NCBI RefSeq assembly: GCF_004365575.1
Contig: NZ_SOBG01000003.1
Span: 124,001-188,000, forward strand
Source: Hypnocyclicus thermotrophus
GTDB lineage: Bacteria > Fusobacteriota > Fusobacteriia > Fusobacteriales > Fusobacteriaceae
Direction: 5' to 3'
Length of the DNA: 64,000 nucleotides
Within the stretch, counting starts at the first letter, position 1, and each line of letters begins with the position of its first letter. The notes under the pieces were generated by a model that saw only the letters and a list, made by a program, of their open reading frames with translations, was not told the DNA's origin and searched no databases. A program made the position numbers and the translations under genes. Positions 35,474 through 45,397 of the stretch are shown here, piece after piece.

Positions 35474-38296
35474 TTAATTAAAATATTCTTTATATTTAGA
35501 AGCATTTTCTTTGTTTAATTTTTTAAGCTCTATATAGTAGTTCTTTGCTACATTTAATTTTTTATTATTAATATAATAAACCATCAATTTTTCTACAACA
35601 TATGGATAATCACTTCCATGTTTATATTTGTCATAATATTCTTTAAAGCTTAAAAGTGCTTTATTAAATTTACCATCTAACTCATAAAGTTCACCTAATT
35701 TAATCAATACTATATCTTGCAAGTTACTTTCTGTATAAATTAATTTTATTTTTAAAAATGCTGATATTGCCTTTAAATAATTATTTTCTAATTCATAAGA
35801 TTCTCCTATTTTAAATAAGGCTTTATCTTTGTATTCACTTATTTCAAATGACAATACTTTTTCATAATATTCTCTTGCTTTTTCATAGTCATTATCATTA
35901 AAATAATAGTTTCCTATATAATAATTTGCAATATCTCCGTATTTTTTATCTTTTGTTATTTTTAAATATTCTTCAAATGCTTTTTTAGGTTGTTTTGCTT
36001 TATCATAAATAAATCCTTTATATAAAGTTTTGTAATTTTTATCTTTTAATAAATTATTCCATTTTAATGCATTTTGTATATCATTTTCAGCATAGTACAA
36101 TTCCATTATTTTTTTAGCTGTTGTTTCTTTTTTTATTAAATCTGTTGTTTTTGAATATATCTCTTTATATTCTTTTATTGCAAGTTTATTTTCATTTTGT
36201 TTTAAATATATATTTGCTTTAATATAAGAAATATCATTTAAATATTCACTTTTTTTATAATTATCCTCAAACTCTTTTATTTTATTTAATGCTACATCAA
36301 AATTATTATTTATATATTCTATATTTATTAACCAATATTTAGAATTTTCTATATTTTTTTCATTTTTTGAATTCTTTATAACTTTTTCATAATATATTTT
36401 AGCATTTTTATAATTTTTTTCATTATAATATGTCTCTGCTATCATATAAGTAGCTAAGTCTTTATAATCATTATTTTTTTCTAATTCTTTATATATATTT
36501 CTAGCATTTTCATATTGATTCAATCTAAAATACGCAAGTGCTTTATTTTGCATAATAGTATTATAATCAAGTTTATATTGATTTTTTTCATATTCTTGTG
36601 CATACTTTATAACTTTTTCAAATTGCTTTGTTAATAAATATACTTCAACTAATTTTACATTTGCTCTTTCTTTTTCTTTTACAGAAGTTTCTTCCGATTT
36701 TATTAAAGATAAAAAAGCTTTTTCAGCTTCTTTAAAATTACTTAAACCTAAATTTGCTATTCCTCTTAAATATATATTCTCATCATCTATTTCTTCTTTA
36801 TCTAAATAAATTAATAATTCTTTGTATTTTCCTCGTTTTAATAATACTGTGATTAAATTTTCTAAAATTACGCTATCATCTTGAATTTTTAAAAATTCTT
36901 TATAAACTTTTTCTCCTTTTTCTAATTCATTATTTTTTATATATATATTCCCTATTGTCAAGTATATTTCTTTTCTATACTTTCTATCATTAGAAAAATT
37001 TGAATTGTATTCATTATATAAATTTTCAAGTTCATCTAAATTTTCTAAACTAGAATTTATTAATACTAATTTATATAAATCTTCTAAATTTTTACTTTTT
37101 GTATAAATTTTATTATAATATTTTTTTGCTAAATTAAATTCTTTCAATACATAAGCAGATTCAGCTAAAAATATATCTAAATAATTTTCATACTTTACAT
37201 TTCCATTACTGTCATATCCTTCTAATAATGTTAGTACTTCTTTATATTTTTTATCATTATATAATAGATATGCTGTATAGTATAAATATTCATAATGATA
37301 TTTTGTATCTTTTAATTTTTTTAAACTTTCAATAGTTTCATTTTTTTTATTCTCATTAAGCAATACTAATGAATATTTTAATCTTATATCTTCATTTTCA
37401 TTTTTTTCTAATACAAATCTATAGTATTTTTCTGCTTCAGCATATTCTTTTATATCATATTTATAATCAGCTAACAGTATATTAGCTAGCATTTCATATT
37501 TTGTACCTTTTAATTTTAATGCATAGTTTTCAAACTCTTTATAATCTTTTAACTCACGGTATATAAGCATTAAATCTCTAAGCGTCTCATTATAATAAAC
37601 ACTATTTTTATATTCATTTTCTATTTTCACATAATAATCAATAGCAGACATAACATCTTCTAATTCTTTATAAGATACTCCTAGCATGTAATAAGCTCTA
37701 GCTATATTATCTTTATCATTTTTTTCTAAACTAATGTACTCTTCTAAATAAACTGTTGCTTTTATATACTCTCCTTTATTATATGAAATTACTCCTAAGT
37801 TTAATAACCCCTGTTTTTTATTTTCTCCTTGTAATGATATCAATGATTTAAAATAAATTTCTGCTTCGTCTACTTTACCCTTTTTATATAAATATTGTGC
37901 TAAATTATATGTACTTATTTCTCTATATTTACTGTCTCTAGATATTTTTTTTAGTACTACTTTCGCATCTTCTTCTCTATCTTCATTAATATATATAACA
38001 CTTAAATAATAATATGCTTTATCAGAAAATTCAGAATTTAAAATTTTTTTATAATTTTTTTCTGCATTTTCATAATCTTTTGTAATATAATAAGTGTTTC
38101 CTAGCATATATACTGCAGTTGAATAATATTTTGAATTTGGATATTTTAAAATAAAATTTTCTAATTCCATTAATGTTATTTCGTATTCTTTATTTTGATA
38201 TAACTTTTGTATATATTTCATATCATCTAAATCAGATGATAAACTTTGAATATATAAAGAACTAAATAAAATTAATAATAATAATTTTTTCTTCAT
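35474..38296 (-). CDS. Large exported TPR protein
   Basis: A 940-residue protein with a signal peptide (KKKLLLLILFSSLYIQSLS) followed almost entirely by tetratricopeptide repeats, around 25 units of the A-Y-Y-A-x-x-Y-K type (DYENAEKNYKKIL, YAEAEKYYRFVLE, YEKAREYYEKVL). TPR arrays of this kind in the periplasm commonly support outer-membrane protein assembly or receptor function. The ATG at 38296 sits 8 bases after AAAAGGAG; the longer frame begins inside that site. The gene is adjacent to the beta-barrel and ExbB/D/TonB genes, and its stop is 13 bases before the barrel start, so a shared function is inferred. Confidence 0.85.
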   Translation of the reverse strand: MKKKLLLLILFSSLYIQSLSSDLDDMKYIQKLYQNKEYEITLMELENFILKYPNSKYYSTAVYMLGNTYYITKDYENAEKNYKKILNSEFSDKAYYYLSVIYINEDREEDAKVVLKKISRDSKYREISTYNLAQYLYKKGKVDEAEIYFKSLISLQGENKKQGLLNLGVISYNKGEYIKATVYLEEYISLEKNDKDNIARAYYMLGVSYKELEDVMSAIDYYVKIENEYKNSVYYNETLRDLMLIYRELKDYKEFENYALKLKGTKYEMLANILLADYKYDIKEYAEAEKYYRFVLEKNENEDIRLKYSLVLLNENKKNETIESLKKLKDTKYHYEYLYYTAYLLYNDKKYKEVLTLLEGYDSNGNVKYENYLDIFLAESAYVLKEFNLAKKYYNKIYTKSKNLEDLYKLVLINSSLENLDELENLYNEYNSNFSNDRKYRKEIYLTIGNIYIKNNELEKGEKVYKEFLKIQDDSVILENLITVLLKRGKYKELLIYLDKEEIDDENIYLRGIANLGLSNFKEAEKAFLSLIKSEETSVKEKERANVKLVEVYLLTKQFEKVIKYAQEYEKNQYKLDYNTIMQNKALAYFRLNQYENARNIYKELEKNNDYKDLATYMIAETYYNEKNYKNAKIYYEKVIKNSKNEKNIENSKYWLINIEYINNNFDVALNKIKEFEDNYKKSEYLNDISYIKANIYLKQNENKLAIKEYKEIYSKTTDLIKKETTAKKIMELYYAENDIQNALKWNNLLKDKNYKTLYKGFIYDKAKQPKKAFEEYLKITKDKKYGDIANYYIGNYYFNDNDYEKAREYYEKVLSFEISEYKDKALFKIGESYELENNYLKAISAFLKIKLIYTESNLQDIVLIKLGELYELDGKFNKALLSFKEYYDKYKHGSDYPYVVEKLMVYYINNKKLNVAKNYYIELKKLNKENASKYKEYFN

Positions 38297-38303
38297 ATAG
38301 CTA

Positions 38304-38855
38304 TTACTCCTTTTCACTTATAGTTTTTATTACAGTTTCAATTTCTTCAACATTTACATTAGTATTTATGCAAGGCCCATTTTCTCTTGTATTAAATATT
38401 CCATAAACAAGAAGTGGAATTGAATCATAAATACCTGATATTAAATCTCTTTCACAAGCTACAGCTATTACTAATTTTGGTCTATGCTTTTTTAAGAATA
38501 TTCTCGCTAAAGTTCCACCTGTAGCTACTTTTACACTAATACCATATTTTTTCTTTAATTTAATGATTTTATCTATTACACACTTTCCACACTCTTTACA
38601 ATTTTCTATATCACTAGTTATTTTAAATGTACACTCATATGCTTGCAAACAATGTGGCAATAATAATGCTATTTCATTGCTTTTTATTTTTTTATTCTTA
38701 ATTATTTTCATTACCCTTTTATTATTAAATTGAATAAATTTTTCTGATATATTAGAATTTGTATAATCCTCTTTTCTAATTTTTATGAAAATTAATATAA
38801 TTATATAATATAAAGAATACAGTATTTTAATTAGAATAATATTAATTTTTTTCAT
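38304..38855 (-). CDS. DUF116 family protein
   Basis: A 183-residue protein with an N-terminal membrane helix (IILIKILYSLYYIIILIFI) and a cytoplasmic domain with LLPHCLQAYECTFKI then CKECGKCVIDKI, GISVKVATGGTLARIFL and AVACERDLISGI. This Cys-rich pattern is the DUF116 family, possibly metal- or cluster-binding; its function is unknown. The ATG at 38855 follows GGGTGAT. It is the first gene of the TPR/barrel/ExbBD/TonB/dnaX run. Confidence 0.85.
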   Translation of the reverse strand: MKKINIILIKILYSLYYIIILIFIKIRKEDYTNSNISEKFIQFNNKRVMKIIKNKKIKSNEIALLLPHCLQAYECTFKITSDIENCKECGKCVIDKIIKLKKKYGISVKVATGGTLARIFLKKHRPKLVIAVACERDLISGIYDSIPLLVYGIFNTRENGPCINTNVNVEEIETVIKTISEKE

Positions 38856-39072
38856 TTTTATCACCCACTTTATTTTTTACACTAGTTTTATTCTACCATA
38901 ATTAAACTCAATATTCTAGAGTTTAAAAAGAGAATTTTTTATTTTTAAAAAATATTATAAAGAATATTTATATAGTTGTGAAAAATAAGTTCAAATTACT
39001 AAATTATTAAATTATTTAATAGAAAAACTTATAAATTAAGTTTAAAAGAAATATTAAAAAACTATACAAAAC

Positions 39073-39112
39073 AAAAATATGGCCGTGAAAAAAATTTCAC
39101 GGCCATATTTTT
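39073..39112. terminator. Strong bidirectional terminator
   Basis: An 18-bp perfect stem AAAAATATGGCCGTGAAA / TTTCACGGCCATATTTTT with a 4-base loop, at the end of the small outer-membrane protein gene (stop at 39111). The 220 bases from here to the DUF116 gene hold nothing recognisable beyond AT-rich spacer. Confidence 0.93.
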
Positions 39113-39704
39113 AAAAAAAGAAAAATTTAATTCCAAATTTTAAATTTAAAGTTTTTAACGAAAGATAAGTTAACGCTGCTGCTGTCGTTATATCATATTT
39201 AGATTCTGAATAACTCGCTTCTAACATTATATCATAATATTCTATCCCCATTCCTATTTCATAAAAACTTACTCCTTTTAGAGTTACACTTCCTCCAGTT
39301 ACACTATTTGTTACTAAAACCGGCCTTCCAACTGTTCCATAAAAATAAGGAATTATATTCAAATCCTCACCCTGGTCATTATACCCATATACATTTAATT
39401 TAAATGTACCATATGGACTAACATCTAATATTTTTAAGTCTTCTCCTAACGAGGACACTGTATTAGATATTCTAAATAAACTTGTTTTAGCACCTAATAA
39501 AAATTCTGTTGGCCCTCCTGTAGGAATAGAAAGTTCTGTATCAAATGCTAACTTTGATAAACTATCCGCTTTTTGAATAGCTGATGTTCCTGCAGTATCT
39601 ACTGCAACATTTTGCATTATCGGATATCCCGCTTTAATGTTTATGTTTATTTTTGCAAAACTTATGCTTCCAATTAATAAAAAAAGTATTAATATTTTTT
39701 TCAT
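39111..39704 (-). CDS. Small outer-membrane beta-barrel-like protein
   Basis: A 197-residue protein with a signal peptide (MKKILILFLLIGSISFA) and alternating strand pattern with Gly turns. It ends KTLNLKFGIKFFFF, an aromatic C-terminus typical of outer-membrane barrels. The size fits an eight-stranded barrel, but no specific family is recognised. The ATG at 39704 follows AGGTG. It is monocistronic and followed by a strong terminator. Confidence 0.65.
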   Translation of the reverse strand: MKKILILFLLIGSISFAKININIKAGYPIMQNVAVDTAGTSAIQKADSLSKLAFDTELSIPTGGPTEFLLGAKTSLFRISNTVSSLGEDLKILDVSPYGTFKLNVYGYNDQGEDLNIIPYFYGTVGRPVLVTNSVTGGSVTLKGVSFYEIGMGIEYYDIMLEASYSESKYDITTAAALTYLSLKTLNLKFGIKFFFF

Positions 39705-39774
39705 TATTTTCACCTACTTTCTTAATATTCCTATATATTTATCGTCATTTTTTCTTTTTTTTTAATATCTATAT

Positions 39775-39800
39775 AAAAAAAGCAGACTTGTAGCCTGCTT
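39775..39800 (-). terminator. Intrinsic terminator after glgB
   Basis: On the minus strand, AAGCAG / CTGCTT around a 9-base loop, then a T7 run, directly after the glgB stop at 39807. Confidence 0.8.
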
Positions 39801-39806
39801 ATAAAA

Positions 39807-42005
39807 TTATTTTTTTAATTTAAAATAAACTCCTGCCAAAGGAGGAATATTTATTCTTATTGAATCATTTCTTCCGTGTATAGGAATTGGTTCTGAATAA
39901 ACTCCACCTAAATTTCCAACATTTGATCCATAAAATATTTCTGAATCACTATTTAATATTTCTTCGTAATATCCTGATTCAGGAACTCCTATTCTATAAT
40001 CATTTTGAACTGCTGGCGTAAAATTAAACGCACATATAATTTTTTCTCCGTCTTTAGATTTTCTAACAAATGAAATTATACAATTATCTGAGTCATTAAA
40101 ATCTATCCATTCAAATCCTTCATAACTAAAATCTATTTCCCATAATGCTTTGTTTTCTTTATATACTTTATTTAATGTTTTTACAAATTCTAATAATTTT
40201 TTATGAGGTTCATATTGTAATAAATGCCAGTCTATACTTTGATTACAGTTCCATTCATTCCATTGACCAAATTCACTTCCCATAAAGAAAAGCTTTTTCC
40301 CTGGATGTGCATATGCATAAGAATAAAATAATCTCATATTTGCAAATTTTTGCCAATCATCACCAGGCATTTTATTAATTAAGCTTCCTTTTCCATGTAC
40401 TACCTCATCATGAGATATAACTAATTTAAAGTTTTCAGAAAATGCATATATTAATGAAAAAGTTAAATCTCCTTGATGATATTTTCTATATATAGGATCT
40501 TTAGATATATATTCAAGCGAATCATTCATCCATCCCATATTCCACTTTAATGAAAATCCAAGTCCACCTAAATATGTAGGCTTTGTTACTGCTGGAAATG
40601 AAGTAGATTCTTCTGCTATTGTAAGTATCCCTGGATGATACTGATGTGTTATTGAATTAAAGTATTTCAAAAATTCAATTGCCTCTAAATTTTCTCTTCC
40701 ACCAAATTGATTTGGTATCCATTCTCCATCTTTTCTAGAATAATCTAGATATAACATAGAAGCAACAGCATCTACCCTTAATCCATCTATATGATATTTA
40801 TCCATCCAAAATAAAGCATTTGAAATCAAAAAGTTTTTAACTTCATTTCTTCCATAATTAAATATATATGTGCCCCAATCCATATGTTCACCTTGTTTAG
40901 GATCTTCATGTTCATATAATGCCGAACCATCAAATCTCCCTAATCCATGAGCATCTTTAGGAAAATGTCCTGGAACCCAGTCCATAATAACTCCTATTCC
41001 ATTTTGATGCATAAGATCTACAAAATACATAAATTCATGTGGTTCTCCAAATCTACTAGTAACCGCATAATATCCTGTTACTTGATATCCCCATGATTCA
41101 TCTAATGGATGTTCTGCTACTGGCATTACTTCTATATGTGTATAATTATTCTCTTTAACATATTCCATTATTTGATGTGCCAAGTCTTTATAATCTAAGA
41201 ATTCATTTTCATTTTTTCTTTTCCAAGAGCCTAAATGCAATTCATATACTGATACTGGTCTTTCTAACCAATTAATTTTTGGCCTCTCATTCATCCATTT
41301 TTCATCTTTCCATTCGTGTTTATTTTCAATATCATAAACAATAGAAGCTGTTGATGGTCTTTTTTCTCCTTTAAACGCATATGGATCTGATTTTAAATTA
41401 ATTGCTCCTGATTTTGTTTTCACTTCAAATTTATATATATCATTTTCACATACTTCAGGAATAAATATTTCCCATACTCCTGTGGCACCAAGAATTCTCA
41501 TTGTATGAACTCTTCCATCCCAATTATTAAAATTCCCTACTACACTTACTCTTTGTGCTTCAGGTGCCCATACAGCAAATTGAGTTCCTTTCACTCCTTC
41601 ATGAGTAATTACATGTGCTCCTAATTTTTCATATATTTTATGGTGATTTCCTTCATTAAATAAATATAAATCATAATCAGTAAGAACTGGTAAAAAAGAA
41701 TAAGGATCTCTTGTTCTAAATGTATTTCCACTAAAATACTCATATTCTATCTCATATTTAAAAACTTTTTTTGAATCAAATACTTCTTCAAATAATCCTC
41801 TTTCATCTATTTTAGTAAGATATCTATCTTCTATATCAGAATAAAATCTCACTTTTTTTGCTTCTGGATTAAATACTCTTACAACAACTTGCTCTTCATT
41901 TAATTTATGCATTCCTAAAAATAAAAATGGATCTGCAAGTGATGCATTTACTATCCTTTCTATCTCTTCTTGTAATAATATTATATTTGTTTTACTTGAC
42001 TGCAT
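39807..42005 (-). CDS. glgB: 1,4-alpha-glucan branching enzyme
   Basis: A 732-residue GH13 enzyme that makes alpha-1,6 branches in glycogen. It has N-terminal carbohydrate-binding domains (DPFLFLGMHKL; QFAVWAPEAQRVSVVGNFNNWDG) and the catalytic barrel with GVIMDWVPGHFPKD, the nucleophile region GLRVDAVASMLYLDY, the acid/base Glu in TIAEESTSFP and SHDEVVHGKGS, then the C-terminal beta domain. No other glycogen genes are in the window, so it is not part of a glg operon here. It follows dnaN after 24 bases. Confidence 0.96.
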   Translation of the reverse strand: MQSSKTNIILLQEEIERIVNASLADPFLFLGMHKLNEEQVVVRVFNPEAKKVRFYSDIEDRYLTKIDERGLFEEVFDSKKVFKYEIEYEYFSGNTFRTRDPYSFLPVLTDYDLYLFNEGNHHKIYEKLGAHVITHEGVKGTQFAVWAPEAQRVSVVGNFNNWDGRVHTMRILGATGVWEIFIPEVCENDIYKFEVKTKSGAINLKSDPYAFKGEKRPSTASIVYDIENKHEWKDEKWMNERPKINWLERPVSVYELHLGSWKRKNENEFLDYKDLAHQIMEYVKENNYTHIEVMPVAEHPLDESWGYQVTGYYAVTSRFGEPHEFMYFVDLMHQNGIGVIMDWVPGHFPKDAHGLGRFDGSALYEHEDPKQGEHMDWGTYIFNYGRNEVKNFLISNALFWMDKYHIDGLRVDAVASMLYLDYSRKDGEWIPNQFGGRENLEAIEFLKYFNSITHQYHPGILTIAEESTSFPAVTKPTYLGGLGFSLKWNMGWMNDSLEYISKDPIYRKYHQGDLTFSLIYAFSENFKLVISHDEVVHGKGSLINKMPGDDWQKFANMRLFYSYAYAHPGKKLFFMGSEFGQWNEWNCNQSIDWHLLQYEPHKKLLEFVKTLNKVYKENKALWEIDFSYEGFEWIDFNDSDNCIISFVRKSKDGEKIICAFNFTPAVQNDYRIGVPESGYYEEILNSDSEIFYGSNVGNLGGVYSEPIPIHGRNDSIRINIPPLAGVYFKLKK

Positions 42006-42029
42006 TTTCCTTCCCCCTTCATGTCGCCT

Positions 42030-43151
42030 TTAATCTCTTAATGCTAAAGGCATTGCTATATATATACTTTTTGGATTACTCACACTTTTTATTGTTACTG
42101 CACTTTTAGAATCGTATAATTTTATTTCTGTTTTTTCGTTTTTATCTAAAAATTGAAGATAATCTAATAAAAATTTTACATTAAGAGATATCAATAAATC
42201 TTCTCCTACTTTATTTATATCTACTTCATCAATAATTTTTGCTATATCTGATACTCCTTTTACAATCAATTTATTATCTTTAAATTTAAATATAGCACTA
42301 TTTTTATTTTCATTATTATTTTTTACAAATACACTTACTCTTTTTAAAAGTGCTATAAATTTTTCTGTATCTACTAACACTTCTTTATTAGAATTAATAT
42401 TTCTCAATATATTCCCATAATCTGGAAATGCTAAATCAACAAGCCGAGTTTGAAACACTTCTTTTTCAAACTTAAACGCTATTTGATTTTCATTTATTAA
42501 AATTTTAACAAAATCATCTGCTACTGATTTTAAAGTCTTAATAAGAGCTTCAACACTTAAAAGGGGTATACTTATTTTATATGATTCACCATATGCTTCG
42601 TCCAAATCATCTTCTAAATAAAGTAATCTATATGTATCTGAAGACACAAATTTTATTTTTCCTTCTTCAAATTCTAATCTAACACAATTAATTGCTGGAT
42701 TTTCATTTGATGTCGCTGCAGCAATTTTAGATTTTTCAAACATTTCTTCTAATAACATCTTCGATACTTCGTACTCTTTTCCTTCTTTAAATTCTTTTAA
42801 TTTTGGATATTCTGTTACATCAAAAAGAGAAAATTCTGATGATGAATCTTCTGTCTCAATAATTAATATATTATTTTCAACATATAAATTTATTTCTTCA
42901 TCATTTATTTCTCTTAAATATTCATCTATTAAACTAGGTGAAAAAACTATTGCACCTTCTTCAAATATTTTACCAAACATAAAAGCACTAATTGTCATTT
43001 CCAAATTAGTTCCTTTTAAATATATTTTATTATTTATTGCTTCTAAATAAACTCCCGATAAAACCGGTCTTATTTTATTTTCGCTTACTGCTTTTTCTAC
43101 TATTTTTAGTGCTTTTATAAATTTATTTCTATTTACAGTAATATTTAGCAT
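42030..43151 (-). CDS. dnaN: DNA polymerase III beta clamp
   Basis: A 373-residue sliding-clamp subunit with the typical three-domain pattern: MLNITVNRNKFIKALKIVEKAV, LSGVYLEAINNKIYLKGTNLEM, then VRLEFEEGKIKFVSSDTYRL and a C-terminal YIAMPLALRD. It encircles DNA and tethers polymerase III. Its location away from dnaA, next to glgB and a STAS gene, is unusual for dnaN. Whether another clamp gene exists in the genome cannot be seen. Confidence 0.9.
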   Translation of the reverse strand: MLNITVNRNKFIKALKIVEKAVSENKIRPVLSGVYLEAINNKIYLKGTNLEMTISAFMFGKIFEEGAIVFSPSLIDEYLREINDEEINLYVENNILIIETEDSSSEFSLFDVTEYPKLKEFKEGKEYEVSKMLLEEMFEKSKIAAATSNENPAINCVRLEFEEGKIKFVSSDTYRLLYLEDDLDEAYGESYKISIPLLSVEALIKTLKSVADDFVKILINENQIAFKFEKEVFQTRLVDLAFPDYGNILRNINSNKEVLVDTEKFIALLKRVSVFVKNNNENKNSAIFKFKDNKLIVKGVSDIAKIIDEVDINKVGEDLLISLNVKFLLDYLQFLDKNEKTEIKLYDSKSAVTIKSVSNPKSIYIAMPLALRD

Positions 43152-43167
43152 TATTTCCTCCTAAAAA

Positions 43168-43503
43168 TTAAAAACTATTTATAGCATTATCTAAATCATT
43201 ATAGATTTCAAAAAATTTAGTAAGTCTTGTTAATTCAAATATTTTAGCTACACTAGGAGGTAAATTTAAAAGTTTTAATTGTCCTTCTTCTGTTTTTATT
43301 CTTTTTAATAAAGCAACTAATACTCCTAACCCTGAACTATCCATATATGTTACATTTTCTAAGTCAATTATTAGTTTATGACTACCATTATCTACTAAAT
43401 TGTTAAGTTCTAATTTTAAATCAATAGAAGTATATACATCTATTTCACCTTGAATATCAATTTTTTTTATACTTTCATTTATATCTGTAGTTGTTATATT
43501 CAT
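43168..43503 (-). CDS. STAS-domain anti-sigma factor antagonist
   Basis: A 111-residue single STAS domain of the SpoIIAA/RsbV type. The phosphorylatable Ser is in LENVTYMDSSGLGVLVALLKR. Unphosphorylated proteins of this type bind an anti-sigma kinase and free its sigma factor. The gene lies between dnaN (16 bases) and a sigma-70 gene (29 bases), suggesting partner-switching control of that sigma factor, but no anti-sigma kinase is in the window. Confidence 0.9.
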   Translation of the reverse strand: MNITTTDINESIKKIDIQGEIDVYTSIDLKLELNNLVDNGSHKLIIDLENVTYMDSSGLGVLVALLKRIKTEEGQLKLLNLPPSVAKIFELTRLTKFFEIYNDLDNAINSF

Positions 43504-43532
43504 TAATTACCTCCTATTTTATACTTTAAAAT

Positions 43533-44357
43533 TTATTTCAAATATATTTTTAATTTATCACTATACTTATCTCTTAGCTTTTGAAGCGTTTTCTTTTCTA
43601 TTTGTCTTACTCTTTCTCTAGTAATATTAAATTTTCGCCCTACTTCCTCTAAAGTATGCATTTCATTACCTTCAAGTCCATATCTTAATATTATTATTTC
43701 TCTTTCTCTTGGCTTTAAAAATGATAATATTTTGTTTATTTCTTCTCTAGCAATTTGATTAATAATCTTTTCTTCTAGTGTTTCTTCATCATCATCACTT
43801 ATAGTATCTTCTAAATAAATGTCTTCACCTATTACAGAATTTAAAGACATCATCTCTTGAAATTCTAGCATAACTTTTTCCACTTTTTCAATGCTTAATT
43901 CAGTTCCTTTTGAAATTTCTTGAATAGTAGGATAAGAACTATTTTTAGTGATATAATTCATTATAAATTTATTTACTTTATTTAATAAATCATGTTTATA
44001 TGATGGAATTCTTATTTCTCTTCCTTTACTTATTATAGCTTTTGATATAGCTTGTTTTATCCACCATACAGCATAAGTGGAAAATCTATAGCCTCTATCA
44101 GGATCAAATCTTTCTATTGCATGAATAAGTCCAAAATTTCCTTCACTTATCAAATCTATAAAACTAAGTCCTTTTTTAGTATATGATTTTGCTATATTTA
44201 CTACAAGTCTTAAATTGGATAATATAAGTTTTTGTTTTGCTTCTTTATCATTTTGCTGTGCTTTTTTTAAAAGTTCAAATTCCTCTTCTTTTGTAAGAAT
44301 ATCATATTTTCTTATATCTTTTAAATATAATGAAACTAAGTCTTTTTCTCTCTCCAC
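43533..44357 (-). CDS. RNA polymerase sigma factor, sigma-70 group 1/2
   Basis: A 274-residue sigma factor, shorter than most primary sigma factors because region 1.1 is absent. Region 1.2 ([21 protein letters not shown]), region 2 ([44 protein letters not shown]), region 3 and region 4 ([35 protein letters not shown]) are all present. It starts at GTG 44357 after GGTGA. It could be the primary sigma or a group 2 (RpoS-like) factor; the STAS neighbour favours a regulated alternative factor. Confidence 0.88.
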   Translation of the reverse strand: MEREKDLVSLYLKDIRKYDILTKEEEFELLKKAQQNDKEAKQKLILSNLRLVVNIAKSYTKKGLSFIDLISEGNFGLIHAIERFDPDRGYRFSTYAVWWIKQAISKAIISKGREIRIPSYKHDLLNKVNKFIMNYITKNSSYPTIQEISKGTELSIEKVEKVMLEFQEMMSLNSVIGEDIYLEDTISDDDEETLEEKIINQIAREEINKILSFLKPREREIIILRYGLEGNEMHTLEEVGRKFNITRERVRQIEKKTLQKLRDKYSDKLKIYLK

Positions 44358-44385
44358 TAGCTTTCACCACTTTTTCATTTGATTT

Positions 44386-45387
44386 CTAATAAAATTCTTC
44401 TTTTAAATCTCTCTCCATTAAAACTTTTGCTATTTTTAAAATGTTTTCATTTTCATATATTATTCTATATAGAGACTCTATTATTGGCATATCAATATTC
44501 TTATCTTTAGATATTTCATGTACAGCTTTTATAGTAGGTACTCCTTCTGCTACCATATTCATACCATTCAATATATCATCTATTTTTTTACCTTTCCCCA
44601 GTTCTTCTCCTACATATCTATTTCTACTGTGCTGACTTGTACAAGTAACTATTAGGTCCCCCATTCCCGCAAGACCTGAAAAAGTTTTCTCAAAAGCATT
44701 AAAATTTTTACTAAATCTTGATATTTCTGCAAGACCTCTAGTAATTACTGCTGCTTTTGTGTTATCTCCATAACCGAGACCATCTACTATTCCTGCAGCT
44801 ATTGCTATACAATTTTTTAAAGCTCCTCCTAATTCAACTCCTGTTATATCTGTACTATAATACACTCTAAAATAATTATTACTAAATAATTCCTGTACTT
44901 TTTGTGCTTTTTCTTCTTCTCCAGCTGCTACAATTGTAGTAGGTAATTTTTTTACAACTTCCTCTGCATGAGTAGGCCCTGATAAAGCTACTATATTTTT
45001 ATGATACTTTCCTAAAATTTCCTCTTTTATTACTTCAGAAAGTCTAAGTTTTGTAGAAACTTCTATTCCTTTTCCAGTATTTATAATAATAATATCCTCT
45101 GTCAATTGTGATGAAACAAGCTGAATAGCGTTTCTTAAATTTTGTGATGGTATAGAAAATAATAAATATTCTGCTCCATCTAATATATTTTCGATTTTAT
45201 TTGTTATTGTTATATTATCTGGTAAATCAATACCGCCTAAATAATAGTTGTTTCTTCTAGTTTTTTGCATCTCTTTAGCTCTTTCTTCAAAAAATTCCCA
45301 CAAAACAACTTCGTTTCCATTTTCTGCTAGTAAAAGAGCTAATGCTGTTCCCCAACTTCCTGCTCCCATTACAACTATCTTACTCAT
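44386..45387 (-). CDS. gpsA: Glycerol-3-phosphate dehydrogenase [NAD(P)+]
   Basis: A 333-residue enzyme reducing dihydroxyacetone phosphate to sn-glycerol-3-phosphate for phospholipid synthesis. The Rossmann motif VVMGAGSWGTALALLLAENG, the catalytic Lys region ELGGALKNCIAIAAGI and FSGLAGMGDLIVTCTSQHSRNRYVGE are intact. ATG 45387 after AAGGAG is preferred over the ATG at 45393 or the longer frame. It forms a pair with plsY, 10 bases upstream. Confidence 0.95.
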   Translation of the reverse strand: MSKIVVMGAGSWGTALALLLAENGNEVVLWEFFEERAKEMQKTRRNNYYLGGIDLPDNITITNKIENILDGAEYLLFSIPSQNLRNAIQLVSSQLTEDIIIINTGKGIEVSTKLRLSEVIKEEILGKYHKNIVALSGPTHAEEVVKKLPTTIVAAGEEEKAQKVQELFSNNYFRVYYSTDITGVELGGALKNCIAIAAGIVDGLGYGDNTKAAVITRGLAEISRFSKNFNAFEKTFSGLAGMGDLIVTCTSQHSRNRYVGEELGKGKKIDDILNGMNMVAEGVPTIKAVHEISKDKNIDMPIIESLYRIIYENENILKIAKVLMERDLKEEFY

Positions 45388-45397
45388 TTTCATCTCC

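Noticed and set aside
35460-35505. ATG 35505 as the start of the beta-barrel gene.
   Set aside because: It lies inside the TPR gene and upstream of the GGAGG site; TTG 35460 directly gives a signal peptide.
38870-39072. AT-rich spacer examined for a gene remnant or small RNA.
   Set aside because: No frame with protein-like content, no stable hairpin apart from the terminator at 39073.
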